Below, piece after piece: positions 22,880 through 37,600 of a stretch of 64,000 nucleotides of DNA. The translations under genes were made by a program, and so were the position numbers. Source of the stretch: Gremmenia infestans (Eukaryota; Ascomycota; Leotiomycetes; Helotiales; Hamatocanthoscyphaceae). The notes under the pieces were generated by a model. The model saw only the letters and a list, made by a program, of their open reading frames with translations, did not search any database and was not told where the DNA came from. Location: positions 1,302,001-1,366,000 of the forward strand of contig JAFEVB010000004.1 in the NCBI GenBank assembly GCA_032629725.1. Reading direction: 5' to 3'. Within the stretch, counting starts at the first letter, position 1, and each line of letters opens with the position of its first letter.

Positions 22880-23880
22880 TGATTGAGGGTCGATCGGGGT
22901 TGTATTGTAGATGTAGGTGTAAATGCATGGGGCTTTCTTGCTTTGTGGTGGATCTGCAAATATGTTCGTTTATACAAGTTGTCCGCCCTGATACTTGTGG
23001 AGTACCGGGCATGTGCTTAGTAGGAAATGCACGTTGTGATAAAAACACCATGCAGTTGCTTTGTAATAAGACTTGGTAGCGTTTGTTGCGCATCTGGGCG
23101 ATGCCTTTCTGTTCCCTTTCCTTATCTACATACTGCTACAAAAATACTCTTTATTCACCTTCTAAGAACACTAAATTCTCCCTCATCAATCTCTCTTATT
23201 AGCCTCCCTCGGTTGTATCTATATGAGGCTCCCTGTCACTTACTACTCCGTATATCTGCGACCCAATCGGAATAACGTTCCTATTCATGGCCACCTTCAC
23301 TCATCATGTCATATCGTATAGGCTTCAGTGGCTATCGTAGAGATGGCGCGAACAGCAGTCATTCATGGGCCATCTCCTACTTTTCAATCAGAGTCTCAGA
23401 GGCATGCAAAAGTGTAGGCGTTTTGACAGCAAACTCTTTACTCTATCAATGCTACCCCCCTTGAAAAAAGCCATACCACGTCACCATACGAGGGAAGTAC
23501 TACACTATTTTCCCTCTTTATCAATAAATTAAAGCTATCAAGAATAAAAAGCTGATTGCAAAAGTGGACCGAACCTAATACCAGTTTTCTATTAATCTAC
23601 AATAAAAGGGAGGAAACAACTTCTCAAGTACATATACTGAGTTCTTCCATTTCATGTCCAACTGCCTCGTTTAAACAAATAGTATAAAACAACCTACGAT
23701 CCAATGCAATTAATCCTAACCACCTGTATATGAGGAGTCTTTCAGGCTTATTTTCGTTATTTCCTCGACTTTGCATCCCGGCACGCCATCCTATTTATAC
23801 ACTTTCCATGGACACTGTGGTGGGGACCAAATGGGATGTCACGTGAAGTGGGGTATGCAGCTAGTACTGCACCGTACCTT
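22880..23880. other. Gene-free boundary between the gene-rich part and the AT island
   Basis: Base composition and CpA content are normal up to about 23880, then collapse within a few tens of bases. Short frames here carry no recognisable domain. I see nothing else. Confidence 0.5.
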
Positions 23881-25149
23881 ATAAAATCGGGCACTTTACT
23901 AAATTTGGATTATTATCTATTCTATAATATACTCTTTTATATAGTTTATTTTAATATATATATATTTATATAATAATAAAACTATAAGTTAGATCCTAGC
24001 CTAGAGTCCGTAGTTATATTATCTTTTTATATTTTAGTAATTACTATAAAAAGTAAGGTATTCTTTATAGCTTATAGGATTTATTAAATATTAATAACTA
24101 AAAAAGGTATAAAAAGCCTTTATTAAAACTATTAAGATATATATAATAGTAGATAAGAAGTAGTTAATAAAGATAAAGTATACTTTATTACTATAATAAT
24201 AAGTAAATAAAAATACTAAATTAGTTAAATAATACTACTTATTTAGAATATCTATAAAAAGTAATAGTTATAGTAGAACTATAGAAAGCAGTTTAATAAA
24301 GACCTATTAAGTTAGTTAATCTTTAAAAGACTAAGACTAATCCTTAAAGTACTAGAAAAGTAGTAAAAGTATAAGCTATTATTAGAAAGTTTAGTATTAA
24401 AAGACTAGCTTAGTAGATTAAAGTTTAAGCATAAAAGCATTAGACTTTAGAAGTAGAAATTATTAGCTTAGAAGCTAAGAAAATATAAAAGAAGAAAGAA
24501 GATTATTATTAAGAAAATAAAAAGTAAATAGTAGCTAATACTATAAGATTTAAGAATTTAGATTGTTTTTTAAAGTTACCTAACTAGAAAAGCTTCTAAA
24601 TGCCTTTTTCTAAAAGTTATTAGTAAATTTTAAATATAAAAGCAGCTTTAAAAAAGTAGTTAAGTTTAGAAGTATTAGAATTAGTAGTTTATACTTATAG
24701 AAGTCTAGATATATTAAAGTTTAAGCTTATTTATTATTTTTGCTTTTTATTAAAAAGTTAAGTTTTAGTAGAAATACTAAAAACTAATACTATTTATAAA
24801 ATTGTTTTTACTACTTATACTTAATTATTATCTTTATTATTATTTTATTTATATTATCTTTAAAAAAATAAGCATTTAAATATATATTATAGATATAGCA
24901 ATTAGCTAGAAAGAATCTCTAGTAGCTATAGTAAGCGCTTTAGTAGTATCTTTAGTAAATATAGCTATAGATATAAAAAGCTCTTTAAAATTTAACTAAC
25001 TTAAGCTAAGCATTTTAGAAAAAAGCACTAGAATAGCTACTAGCTTTAGTTTTAATCTAGTAAATCCTAAACTAAAAAAATAGTAAAAATATTAGAACTA
25101 GAAATAAAACCTAAAAAAGAAAAATAAGAATATTAATAGAAAGCTTATA
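23881..25149. mobile_element. Left part of the older disrupted unit (E3 or neighbour)
   Basis: Heavily RIP-mutated sequence left of chromovirus E1. Its base composition and decay match the segment 31698-39350, and the E1 target duplication (TTATA/CTATA) shows that the two were once contiguous. No protein motif could be decoded, and I found no LTR boundary near 23881. Confidence 0.5.
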
Positions 25150-25632
25150 TATTACGGATATAATATATAACTAAAGAATCTTAGGCTTAGTATCTGGCTT
25201 CAGATATAGAAGAACCCCTAGAGAGAGGTTATAGTCTTATATATGCGTATTTAGGTATATTCGTTAGAGAGTAGGCCTAATAACAAGTTGGTTATTATAT
25301 TATATAATTAGTTATATAATGCAATCGACTAGTCGACTAGCGAGCAGTTAACTAGATTAATAGTAGTCGAGTTAACTACGGTCGACTAGTAGTATAAAGG
25401 TCCTATATAAGACTAGGTCGTCACCTATTAGATAGGAGCTTTATGCTTAACTTAAATAGTATTTCCTAATATACGCTTATTACTTTATACTTTATAATAA
25501 GCTATACTTCTAAGTATAGCAACTATAATCTATTAATAGATACTAATATTAACCTAATAATAATCTAGGTCTAGGGACCTACTTAAGTTATAAGACTTAC
25601 TCTAGCACTATATAAGCTAGGCAATCGTTATA
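25150..25632 (+). repeat. 5' LTR of E1
   Basis: It pairs with 31214-31697. Differences between the two are mainly C/T and G/A: for example CTGGCTTCAG here against CTAGCTTTAG in the 3' copy, and AATCTTAG here against GACCTTAG there. The U3 part holds repeated CGACTAGT words. Confidence 0.9.
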
Positions 25633-27249
25633 CTTTAAGTACTAGTCTCTCTATCAACGGAATAATATTATCCACGGATCTATAAAAAGAAGAATACTCT
25701 AACCCTAATACTAACTCTAGCTTCTATACTAGCACTAGCTTAGACTTTTGCGGTATAGGAACAAACTACGATTATTAAGATACCTAATATATTTTATAGG
25801 ATAGAGGCAAGTTAGATAACTTTCTAACTTTAATAGATATCTATATCCTATTTAACTAATACTTATTTAGAACTAAGATAGTAAAGATTATCTATATAAT
25901 TAGTTACTTTTAAGCGTAGCTTTTAACTAGGTTAAGACCTATATTAATAATTTTATAGCAAATAAAACTAGTTAGAGGCAAGTTATAACCAGAGCAAGAA
26001 CCTTAACCTAGGCTATATTTATAAGCTATAAGGCATTTAAGAAAAACATCTAATAAGTCTTTAGTAACCTTAAATAGTAAAGTATAGCTAAATAGAAGCT
26101 ATAATAACTAAAGTAGAATAAGTTAGCTTCTAAGTATATAGCTAGGTTCTAGCAGTATTCAGATATAGTAGAATAGAGCAACCGCGCTCTAACTAGCTAG
26201 TACTATATAGGACTAAAGAACTTTATTAAGGATAAGCTAACTAGATAGACTAACTAAATAGTCTTACTAAAATAATTAAGAAAGCGGTTAAGATTAATAA
26301 CCAATTCTTTAAGAGGTCCTTAAATAGAAAAGGACCTATAATTTTAGTAAACAGTTAGGAAAGATAGGATTAATAGAAAGGAAAAACTAGGGGACCTAAT
26401 AGAAATCAACGCCGCTTACTAGAAACTAAACCTACTTTTTAAGAAGAAATAGGATAAGCGATATTAGAAAGGACTCTACTTTAAGTATAGATTACCTAGA
26501 TACTTAATATTCTCTTATAAGTAGAAAAAGAGGAAAAAACCCTAAAAGAAATAAAATATAAGCGTAGCTATATAAACTTAGGTATAGTATTACGACCTAA
26601 CCCTAAGAGATAGAAGTATAGCATATAACCACCTAAATATAAAAGCTAGGAAATAAATATAGAAGAAAAGGTAAGCTTATCTTAGGATCCTATAGACCAG
26701 CTATCTAATATAGATAAAGAATAGATTATAGCTAGTAATAAGCTTTTTATAGGAAACTAGTAGAAACTTAAAGAAGAGAATAAATCGGCCTTTAAAAGGG
26801 ACTTCTAGCTAGGAATAGAGAAACTAGAAAAAGGCATCTACTATATAGTTATATACTAAGATATATAATAAGTTATCTTTAAGGCACCCTAATAACCTAG
26901 GATTATTAAGAGTATTCTAAAAGAGAAGATACTAAGGCTAAGCTTAATTATTAAGCTAGAGAAGTCTAGGAAATTGCTAGTAAAGGGTTAGATAAATGTA
27001 TTTAAAGAAAAACAACTTTTCCTCTATTTCCTATAAATCTAATAATCTTTACCTAGTAATATATTAGTAATAAAGTATAAAGCACGTTCGCGCTAAATAC
27101 CTTATACTAACTAATAAGATAGGAAAGTAGTTACTAACTATAGGAAAACCAATTTATAAGATATAAGATCCTAGAAAAAAGACGACTAGGGAAGCAAGTA
27201 GCGCTATAGGAAGCTAAAACCACGTAATACTAAATGCCTATACTAAAGG

Positions 27250-30200
27250 AAAAGAAGCTATAGGTTATACTTAACTCTAGTGCGCAGAGGAACTTTATCT
27301 TGCTAGAAGCTATAAAAAGGCTTAATATACTAATATAAAAGAAAACGGAACCCTACCTACTTATTATTATTAATAGGATAGTAATTAGAATAAATAGAAA
27401 GATAGTTAAGTATAAGACTATACCTATATAGGTAACTATTAGAGGTTACTAGAAGGAAATCAGCCTAGATATAATCTATATTAGGATAATCAGGCCATTT
27501 TTAGTATTTCTTAGATTAGATAATATAATCTAGAAATCGACTAGAAAACTTATAAGGTAAAGTTTATCTAATATAGCTATATATTAAAATAACTATATAG
27601 CTATAGAGAGGTTAGTGCTATCTCCTATAACGCGCTAAGGCATATAATCTAAGGCCCTCTACCGACGATATAAAGGTCGGAAAAGAGATACTAGTATAGT
27701 ATAAGAAGTTTAAATAGATATTTAATAACCTATAAAGTAAAAAGGCTTTACTTAAATATTAACTATAGAATTATAAGATACTACTTAAGAAAGAATATAA
27801 ACCTTCTTAGGAACTACTTTGCTAGTATAGTAAAGAAAAGATAAAACTATAGAAGAAGTATATTAATAAGGCGTTATCTAAAAGATAGATAAGAGAGTCG
27901 CACTCTCTATTAGAAGCGCTAATACTATTTATAAAGAAAAAAGATAGACTGGATTAGTTTTATATTAACTACTAAAAGTTAAATAAGATAACTATAAAAA
28001 ACTAATATCTACTACTATAAGCAGATAATATATAGAACTGTCTAAGAAAGGCGGTAATCTTTATATAACTAGATATAAAGGATATATATTATCTAATCCG
28101 TATTATAAAAGGCGAGGAATAGAAAACGGTATTTTAAACTAGATTTGGTTACTATAAGTACTAGATTATACCGTTTAGGCTAACTAATGCCCTAGTAACC
28201 TATTAAGAAGTTAATTATAATATATTAAGAACTTTCTTAAATAAGTTCTATATATATTACCTTAATAACATACTAGTATATTTAGATAATAAGGAATAGC
28301 ATATAGGATATATAATATAGATCTTAGAGGCACTTGCGGCGAAGGGATTCCGCCTAAAGCTATCTAAGTGTAACTTTTATATAAAAGAGATTATCTTTCT
28401 AAGCTATATAATTATGCTAGGGAAAATCGGCCTAGACCCTAAAAAGGTCTAAGCGATTATTACCTAGAAGATGCTAACTATAGTTAAATAGGTGTAATCT
28501 TTCCTGGGATTTATAAACTTCTATTAGAAGTTTATTAAGTTATATTTAAAAAAGGCTCTACTACTTATAGACCTAATAAAAAAGGAATAGAAGTTTAAAT
28601 AGATAGATAAAGCAGAAAAGGTATTCTAAGAGCTAAAGCAGGCCTTTATAGAGGAACCTATTTACTAGAACTTCTAGCTAGAACTTAAGTTAATAGCAGA
28701 AATAGACGTGTTAGATAAAGTAATAAAGGAAGTACTTATATAAAGATATAAGAATAGCAGCTAGCATCTAGTAGCATACTACTCTAGAAAAATAATATCC
28801 GTAGAACTTAACTATAATATATATAATAAGAAACTTCTAGTAATAGTTAAAGCATTATAGAAATAAAAGGTTTACCTTTAGAGGGCTAACTTTCTAGTAA
28901 TAATTCTTACTAATTATAAGAATCTTATTAGCTTTACTATAACTAAAGACCTAAATAGGCGCAGATAAGGTAGGTAGAGACACTTACTATCTATAACTTA
29001 TAAATTAAATATATAAAAGAAATAGAAAACATATATACTAATATACTAAGTTAAAAGCTAGAATATAAGATAAAAGAAAAAATAAAAGGCATTATAATCT
29101 TCTAGGAAGATAGTAATAACCTTATCTTAAATAAATAATAAATCGCAGCTGTAATCTATATTAATAGCAACCTATTTATAGATAAAATTAGATTGGTATA
29201 TAAAGAGGACATAGTAGTAGAAAGCATCTTATAATACTTCTAGGAGAATATAAAAAGGCTTCTATTATATAAAAATAAGATATATATCCTTAAAAGCATC
29301 TAAAAAGAATTTATTAAGAAATAATATAAGCTACTAGCTTATAGATACTAAAGGAATACTAGAACCTAGAAAAGGCTCTCGCGGAGATACTACTTTCTAG
29401 GTATGCGAATAATAGTTAAGAAGGTTATTAGTAAGTATAATACTTGTATATGGAATAAAGTATTATAATACGCTCTATATAGTATAATATAATCACCTGA
29501 TATACTAAGGACCCCCTAGACATCTATTATATAGAACTTTATAATTAAACTACTACTATCTAAGAATCTAATAATAGGAGTAGAATATAATTCTATTCTA
29601 GTTATTATAAATAGGTTAATAAAATACACCTATATAATACTTTATAAGAAGTTAAGTATAGCCGAGACTTAGCTTAGGCATTTCTCTAAGTAGTAGTAGT
29701 AAACTATAGCGTGCTAGAAGAAATTATATTAGATAGAGATTAACTCTTTACTTTAAAATTCTAGATAGTATTTATAGCTCTACTAGATATTAAAAGGAAG
29801 CTATTAATAAGCTTCTATCTATAAACCGATAGATAAACTAAATAGATAAATTAGATAATAGAAATATATATCTAGTATTATATAAACTATAAGTAGAATA
29901 ACTAGGTAGGACTTCTACTACTTGCCTAGTTCGTATATAATATATCAGCTGCGGAAAATATAAAGATCTTACTAGTATACGCAAATTATAGTTATAACCC
30001 TAAGGTCTACCGCTTTGCGATAACCTTAGAAATAGATAACTAATCTGCAACTATATAGATAGAAGACCTTAAAGCACTTTAGAAGAAACTAGCTAGCAAC
30101 CTAGTATTCTTTATAAAAAGAGCAGTATTATACTATAACAGAAAACATAATATAGAACCTATACTTAAAAAGGGGAATAAGATCTACCTAATATGAAAAA

Positions 30201-30560
30201 ATATTAAAATAAAACAACTAAGTATAAAACTAGACTATAAAAAGCTAGGGCCGTTTAAAATTAAATAAGTTATAGGACTAGTTAACTATAAATTAGTACT
30301 ACTTAGAATAATAAATATATATCTAGTATTCTATATATCTCTTCTTAAACTAGTACTACTAAGAGCGCCACCCGCGCCTATTATAGAAATCTAACTAGTT
30401 AACTCTAATACTAAGTATAAGGTTAAAGTAATACTAAACTATAAACAGATTAGAGGCTATATTAGGTATCTGGTTAAATAGATAGACTATCTATACTTAG
30501 AGAATACTTAGAAAATAAAGGTAATACTTAAGAGTCTTAAGATATTTATAAACTACTAAG
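27250..30560 (+). pseudogene. E1 pol remnant: protease, RT, RNase H, integrase, chromodomain
   Basis: Reading through RIP-made stops, the protease trace is near 27260-27560 (LNSSAQENFI-like). RT is at 27835-28330: ESHSLLGAPILFIKKKDG-like text, then an LDIRDAYHLIRI-like text, then the MPFGLTNAPATF box and the YLDDILVYS active-site box. RNase H is at about 28690-28990 and the integrase core near 29280-29930 with a GVEYDSILVIVDRLTKY-like text. At 30420-30560 a chromodomain trace reads RYLVKW...ENTWE. The order PR-RT-RH-IN-chromodomain assigns it to chromoviruses. Chromodomains direct such elements to heterochromatin. Confidence 0.82.
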
Positions 30561-30669
30561 ATTAATACTCTAACCTAACTAGAATAGATCTAAGGGATTA
30601 TATACTACGAGAGATATAATAAAGATAGGGTTATTAAAAGGATTAGAATAGAAAAAAAGGCTATTACTA

Positions 30670-31030
30670 GACCTAATACTAGAGGAAGCAGACGGGCCTT
30701 TACGCTTGCGCTTTTTCCTTTTATGCTTTTTCTGCTTCTTTTTCTTAAGAGTATTAAGCTTATTAAAAGAATTTAAACTAGTAGCGATTATGCGCTGCTC
30801 CTTTTTATCTAATGCTTTCTAAAGTTTCTTAAGTTGCAGGATCTTTATAAAAGCCTTAGCTTTCTTAGTATAAAGTTTTTAGTACTAATACTCTAGTAAC
30901 TTCTACTTTATAACTTTAGGCATCTGATTAATCTAGCGAATATTATAGGTTTTGCTCTAGCGGATATACTTAGTATAATAAGTATATTTAATATTATAAG
31001 GCGCTACGTACTATCTTTTGCTCCTTTTAT
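30670..31030 (-). pseudogene. Antisense Cys-cluster/coiled-coil frame in E1
   Basis: On the strand opposite to gag-pol, between the chromodomain and the 3' LTR, one frame runs for about 110 codons broken only by TAA/TAG that RIP can make from CAA/CAG. It shows a Cys/Ile/Arg/Lys-rich start (YIRXSKTYN, probably CIRXSKTCN before RIP). A Leu/Lys/Gln-rich coiled-coil part (AKAFIKILQLKKL) and a Lys/Arg-rich tail (KKKKQKKHKRKKRKRKGPSA) follow. The function is unknown. Confidence 0.6.
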
Positions 31031-31213
31031 AATAAGAATAAGAAGCTATATTTTATTTACTAGTCTTTCTATAGTATTACTAAGAGAAAGGGAATATTGG
31101 TTACTAATATATTTAGGTAGTATAATAAGAAAAGAGGAAAGCCTTAGGCCTAATAAGATATTTTCCTATATTATACTTAAGCGTTAGAACGACGCTAACC
31201 GGGAGGGGAATAG

Positions 31214-31697
31214 TATTACGGATATAATATATAACTAGAGGACCTTAGACTTAGTATCTAGCTTTAGATATAGAAGAACCCCTAGAAGGGAGGTTATAGT
31301 CTTATATATATATATTTAGGTATATTTATTAGAGAGTGGGCCTAATAATAGTTGGTTATTATACTATATAATTAGTTATATAATACGATTAACTAGTCGA
31401 CTAGCGAGCAGTCGATTAGATTAATAGTAATCGAGTCGACTACGGTCGACTAGTAGTATAAGGGTCCTATATAAGACTAGGTTGTTATCTATTAGATAGG
31501 AGCTTTATATTTAACTTAAATAGTATTTCCTAATATATACTTATTACTTTATACTTTATAATAAGCTATACTTTTAAGTATAGTAACCTGTAATCTATTA
31601 ATAGATACTAATATTAACCTAATAATAACCTAGGTCTAGGGATCTACTTAAGTTATAAGACTTATCTTAGTACTATATAAGCTAGGCGATCGTTATA
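31214..31697 (+). repeat. 3' LTR of E1
   Basis: The copy of 25150-25632, preceded by the purine tract at about 31200-31213. It is followed by the right-hand target duplication CTATA. Confidence 0.9.
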
Positions 31698-34600
31698 CTA
31701 TAGAAGTAATAAAGCTAGACTAAAATAAAGCAGCTAATATAATAGTAATAGAAAAGATTTAAGAAACTAAAAAGCTAATAAAGATAAAAGATATTCTAGT
31801 AATAAAAAGCTAGGTAATAATAAATAAAAAATCTAAAAAAAAGTAAAATAAGTAGAAAGCGTCTTTAGTATCTTTATTATCTAAAGACTTTTTATTATTA
31901 GCTAGCTTTTCTTTATTTAAAAGTAACTTAGAGCTAAAATAAGCTAAGAAGTATAATAAGTTAAAGTAAAGTTATAAAAAGAAGTAATTAATAAAAAAAG
32001 TAGTTTACTAACTACTTTTCTATAATTTAATATCTATTAAAAAAACTACTAAAGTGCTAATATTTAATAGATAAAATATTATAAAATATTTACAAATACT
32101 AGATTAATATTTTAGAACCTATAAGATAAATAAATTAGTAGAGAAAATTAACTAAGCTATCTAATATATAAACTAGCATATTAGATATAATATAGATTAT
32201 CTATAGAAAAATAAATATAGCTTAATATACTAGAAAAACTTTTAGTATATTCTTTATAAAAAGTATTAATAGAGTAATATAAAGTAACTAAAGTATACTA
32301 TAGAATACTTAAACTAATATATTAATATTTTCTAAAAGCTAGCAGATAGTAGATTATCTAATAGCTTTTCTAAAAATTAGATATAAATATACTATAGAGA
32401 ATTTAATAATATTATTATAGAACTACTATAAGATAATAAGCTATTAGATATCTAAAAAATAATAAGATTTATAATAGAGCTACTAAATTAGTTATAAGAT
32501 AAAGTACTAAAGTATATTTATAAAAGTTCTTTATATAGTATATATTATATAAAAGTATATAAGCAAGTTTATAAGTATATTAAAGAAAATATTACTAATA
32601 TAAAAAATATAATCTAGTATATTAATAAGCAGATAATAGTAATATTACTATATAAATTAGAATAGAAAGCATCTATAATCTACTTGCTAGTAAAATTAAT
32701 ATTAAGTAAACCTATTATTAAACTACTTAGAGCACTTTAAATAAAGATAAAAGATATTATTAAGCTTAGAAAGTAAAGGTTTTAGACTAATAGATAGATA
32801 ATATTATAGATAGGATTTAAAGTTTTTAAATTAAATAAGTAGTAGCTAATAAGCTTTTAAAGTAGTCTATAATAGTATATATAAATATAGTAATAGTTAT
32901 TTAAATATAAAAAAATATATTTAATTTATAGATCTTTATTATAAATATAGCTTTTACTTAAAAAAGGGAATTTAATAACTATAGATAGTATTATAATATT
33001 ACTTATCTTAAAATAGCAGCTTAGCTAAAATATACTTAAATAAACTAATACTAGAATTATATAACTTTTATTAGATTAGAACTAGTTTATAAAAAAGAAA
33101 AAGCACTAAAGATACTTTAAATAGTATAGAAGTATATCTAGATCTAAAAGATAAAAAGATAGATTTCTATCTAATATAATTTAATATAAGTTAGCTTAGA
33201 TATTACTAAGTAATAGTAAAAATAGCAGATAAAAGTAAATCTTTAAGAAATATTATAAAAGCATAGTAGATTACTAAGAACTTTCTACTAGAAAAAACTA
33301 CTAGTATAATAGATATAGTTAGTATATATAAAAAGTAAAAAAACTAGAATCTAAATAATATAAAAGTAGAAAAATAAATACTTTTAAAGGAAAAAAAGAT
33401 AGATATTTAGACCTTTCTAATAAAGAACTATTTAGAAGCTTTAGTTTAGTCTATTATAGCTAAGCTTAATAAACTATATCTTAGTTTATACTAAAAGTTA
33501 AAAACTATATAAAATAAGATCTAGAAACAAAAAAGATATATTAAAGTAAAGTTTTTTAAATAAAAGATAATATAAATAAATAATATAGATAATAAGCTAG
33601 CAGAAAATATAATTATAGTTTAATTTTATAATAAGAATAATAAACTACTAAAACTAAATAATAGATCTAAAAAGACTATATTAAAAAAAAGGAAAGCTGC
33701 TATAAAACTAATAGATTTATTATTAGATACTAAAATAGAAAACATAGAAGCAAAACCTATATAAGTAAAAAATATATTTAAATTATATTTAATAAAATAG
33801 TTAAAAATATAGAAAGTACTAAAAGTAATAAGTATTATAAAAAAGGCTTTCTATAAAGTATAGGCCTAAATGCTTATTAGACTACTAGAACTTAGAATTA
33901 GCTTTAGTTAACTGCTTATTAGTTTAGAACTAATAGACTTAAATAAAAGTATATAATATACTATTAAAAAAGTAATTAACTAAAAGATAAAAAAGCTAAT
34001 AATAGATATAATAATTAAAGTAGTAAGCTGCTTATATCTAAATATAAAAGTAGAACTACTAGAGTACTTAGGCTATTTAAGATACTACTTGCTTATACTA
34101 AAGATACTATTAATTATAAAAAAAAATAAGCTTTCTAACTATAATATAATACTAGATAGTAAGATAAAGGTTAATATTATAAGTAGTAGTATAGCTATAA
34201 ATATTTAAATTAATTTTACTTAGGATATAACTATAATAATAACTAGGATTTCTAAAGATAAAAGCAAATTTCTAAGCTATATAAATAATATCTATATTAT
34301 AATTAAAGATATAGTTATATATATTAGGTTTTATATTATAGAATATAAAAGTAATAAGATACTATTAAGTATACTATTTTTCTAATAAAGCTATATAGGA
34401 TTTAGATATTATAAGATAAGAAAAATAAACTAGTAATTAGTATAATTATTAATTTAGATATAAAATAAATAATCTAATTTAAAGTAAATAATATAACTAT
34501 ATTATATAAAGCTAGTTAAGCTTTAGAACTAATTCTTAGTAATATAAAGTTATTAGATTTAGATTAGTAATAAAATAATAATTAGAAAACTATAGAAAAA

Positions 34601-37600
34601 ACTAAGTCTAATAAGATTACTATAAAAGTTAACTATATAAAAAGTTAATTTAAGAAAGTAAATAAGTATAAATACTATATATATAAAAAAAATATATTTA
34701 AATAAAAAGTAATTTCTAAATATAGAAATATAAAATAAATATTAAAATACTAGTAAAAAAGTATATATCTAGATATTATAGCTTAAAAGTAAGTAAAATT
34801 TTTTCTAAAAAAGATCTAAAGCTGCGCTTATTATATATAAGCAATTAAATATTAATCTAGTAATAGTTAGAAGCTAAGAAGTAATTAATAGATATTTTAT
34901 ATTATACTATTTAAAAGTATTTTAGATGCTAGCAGAAATAGTATATTAGTAGTATTTAATTATAAAAAACTATAACTTTAGAATTATAATAAGACTATTA
35001 TTATAAAATTTAGCTAGCTACTAGTAACTAGATCTATATTTAGCTAATAGTAAAAAATAGATTTAGATAATAATAGACTTTTTTAATATAATACTAGATA
35101 TTATAAAGAAAAAAATACTTTATAATATATTATATTAAAGATAAATTATAAACTAGAAAGTTATCTTTACTAATAAAATACTAGAAGCTATAATAAATAA
35201 AATTATTATAAACTATAATCTTAAGTAGTAAGCTAAAAAATAAAAAGTAGAAGTTAATATAATATATAAAACTAAAAATAAAAAAGTTAAGCTAGTAGAT
35301 AAAGATAGTAGTAGTAGTAGTATATTTAAAAGAAAAAAAAACTAGTATAAAAGATTAAAAGCTTATAATACTTTATAAAAGCATATAAGAGAATTTAAGA
35401 ACTATATAATCTTTAGATTCTTAAATATATTATAAAGCTTACGCTTAATAAAAAAGAATTTTAAATAGTTAGATATTATATAAAAGCTATAACTAATTAA
35501 AGAATAATACTTAGAAAAAGTGCTTTTGGCTAAGAAAAAAGCAATTGCATTTAACTAGATCTAGTATAGAACCTTTTATAAAAATATATTACTACTAATT
35601 TTATTATAAGTTATTAAATATAAAGCGTAGCAAGCTATAAATTTTCTATATTCTTAAGCTTTACTACTTACTATAGTTAAGATACTAAGAGAATATATAG
35701 AAAAAAAAGTTATTAAGTATTTAGATAAACTATACTATAATCTATAGTTCTTAGTAGCAAAAAAGCAGCTAGATATCTATAAGCTAATTAATTTAGTAAT
35801 AAAACTAAATACTATAATACTTTAAAATACTAATTTGCTTTCTTTAGTAGATAAATATTTAAAGAAGTTTATAAGCTATATTATAGTATTACTAGTAGAT
35901 ATTTTCTCTAGATATAATAACTAAGTTTTAGATTTAAGAAGTTAAAATATAATAATATTTTTTATATTAATTAAACTAGTCTAAAATATAAGATTATTTA
36001 TAAAAGTAATAAATTTAGTTATATAGTTTATATAGATTATATTATTTATATTAAAAGTGCTAATACTTTATATAGTAATTCTATTTATAGATAATATAAA
36101 TATTAAAAAACTTTATATAAACTATAAAAAGAAAAAGATAATATTACTACTAGAAATAAAGTAATTTGTTTTTAAATATATTTATAATATTAACTAAATG
36201 CTAGAACTGCTTAAAAAAGCTAGAATAGCTATAGAGGTAAAGTTAAAATTTTATATAAATAGTTTAAATATAATAGGTTTTATCTATAACTTAAAAAAAA
36301 AGAAACCTTTAGTAGCTAAAGTCTAAAAGATTCTAAAATAGAAAAAATATAAAAATATTACTAAAGTATATTAATTTATAAAGATAATAAGCTACTTTTA
36401 TATTTAGATTAAAGATTATATAATAATTTATAATCTTATTTATAAGCTTTTAAAAAAAAATAAACTATTTATCTAAAACTCTAATATATAAGAAGTTATA
36501 ATAGCTAAGCTATAATAAGTATTATTAAGCTTTCTAGTTTTTATTTAAATTAACTACTTAGAAAAAGCAGATAAAATTATAGTTCTAGTAGATATAAGTA
36601 TTAATAGATAAAAAAGATATCTTAGATAAAAAAATCTAACTAGTAAGAAAGTCTATCTAGTATAGTATAAAAGTAGTATTTAGAATAATACTAAAAAAAG
36701 CTATAATGCTATAAAATATAAAGTAAAAAAGGTACTAAAGATTTTAAAGAAATTCTAAGTATAGCTAGTAGAGATATACTTTATCTTAGAAATTAATACT
36801 AATATCTTAGTAGTATAGCTAAATAAAGCAGCTATAGATTACCTAAATATACTTATTACTAGATAGTTAGCTTAGATTTAACTTTTTAACTTTAAAGTAT
36901 ATTATATTATAGAAAAAACATATATAATAATAGATGCGCTTTTATATAAACTACTATATCTAGATAATTTAAGTATTTTAGATAAAGATATTAATAACTA
37001 GATACTAGCTAAGCTAGAAAATCTAGAAATTGCAACTATTATAATAGATACTAATAAAAGCAAAAATGCTAATATTTCTAATATTAAACTAAACTTAAAT
37101 AAAGTAAAAAAAAATAACTTTTTACTTAAATTAGTATTAGATTAAAAAGAAAATATAAGTATATTAGAAAAAACTAAAAGAAAAAATAGACTTTAGTATA
37201 AATAACTATCTAGATATCTTAGATATAGATAATAACTAACTTTTCTCTACTTATAAATATAAGAAGTACTATTTAAAAATAGTATATTTTTTAACTATTT
37301 TTAAAAAACTAAAAAAAGATAATCTTATCTAAATTTAGGCTTTTTAAGAAAAAGGTATTCTATTATAAAGTATATTACTAGTAGTTATAGAAACTATTTA
37401 TTAAAAAAATATCTATAAAATTAATAGTAGATAAACCTAAGATAAAACTATTAATTATAAAGAAATTATATAATAAAATAAGCTATAAAAAATATAAAAG
37501 TATATATATATAGATTATAAGCTGCTACTTTTAGAAAAGCCTATTTAAAAATATAAAACACTATATTAAAACCTATATAAAATGCTAATTTAAGCTAGTA

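Larger units (their letters stand above)
25150..31697 (+). mobile_element. E1: Ty3/Gypsy chromovirus, RIP-mutated, complete with two LTRs
   Basis: The element is 6.55 kb with LTRs at 25150-25632 and 31214-31697. It begins TATTACGG (probably TGTTACGG before RIP) and ends CGTTATA (probably CGTTACA). Flanking 5-mers are TTATA and CTATA, a 5-bp target duplication with one C-to-T change. A purine tract GGGAGGGGAATAG directly precedes the 3' LTR. Order: gag with a CCHC knuckle trace (about 26470-26520), protease, reverse transcriptase, RNase H, integrase, chromodomain, then an antisense frame. All frames are stopped by RIP; the element cannot encode anything now. Confidence 0.9.

Noticed and set aside
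22444..23093. Frames on both strands after the dienelactone hydrolase
   Set aside because: Most are shadows of exon 3 or low-complexity 3' flank; no family text.
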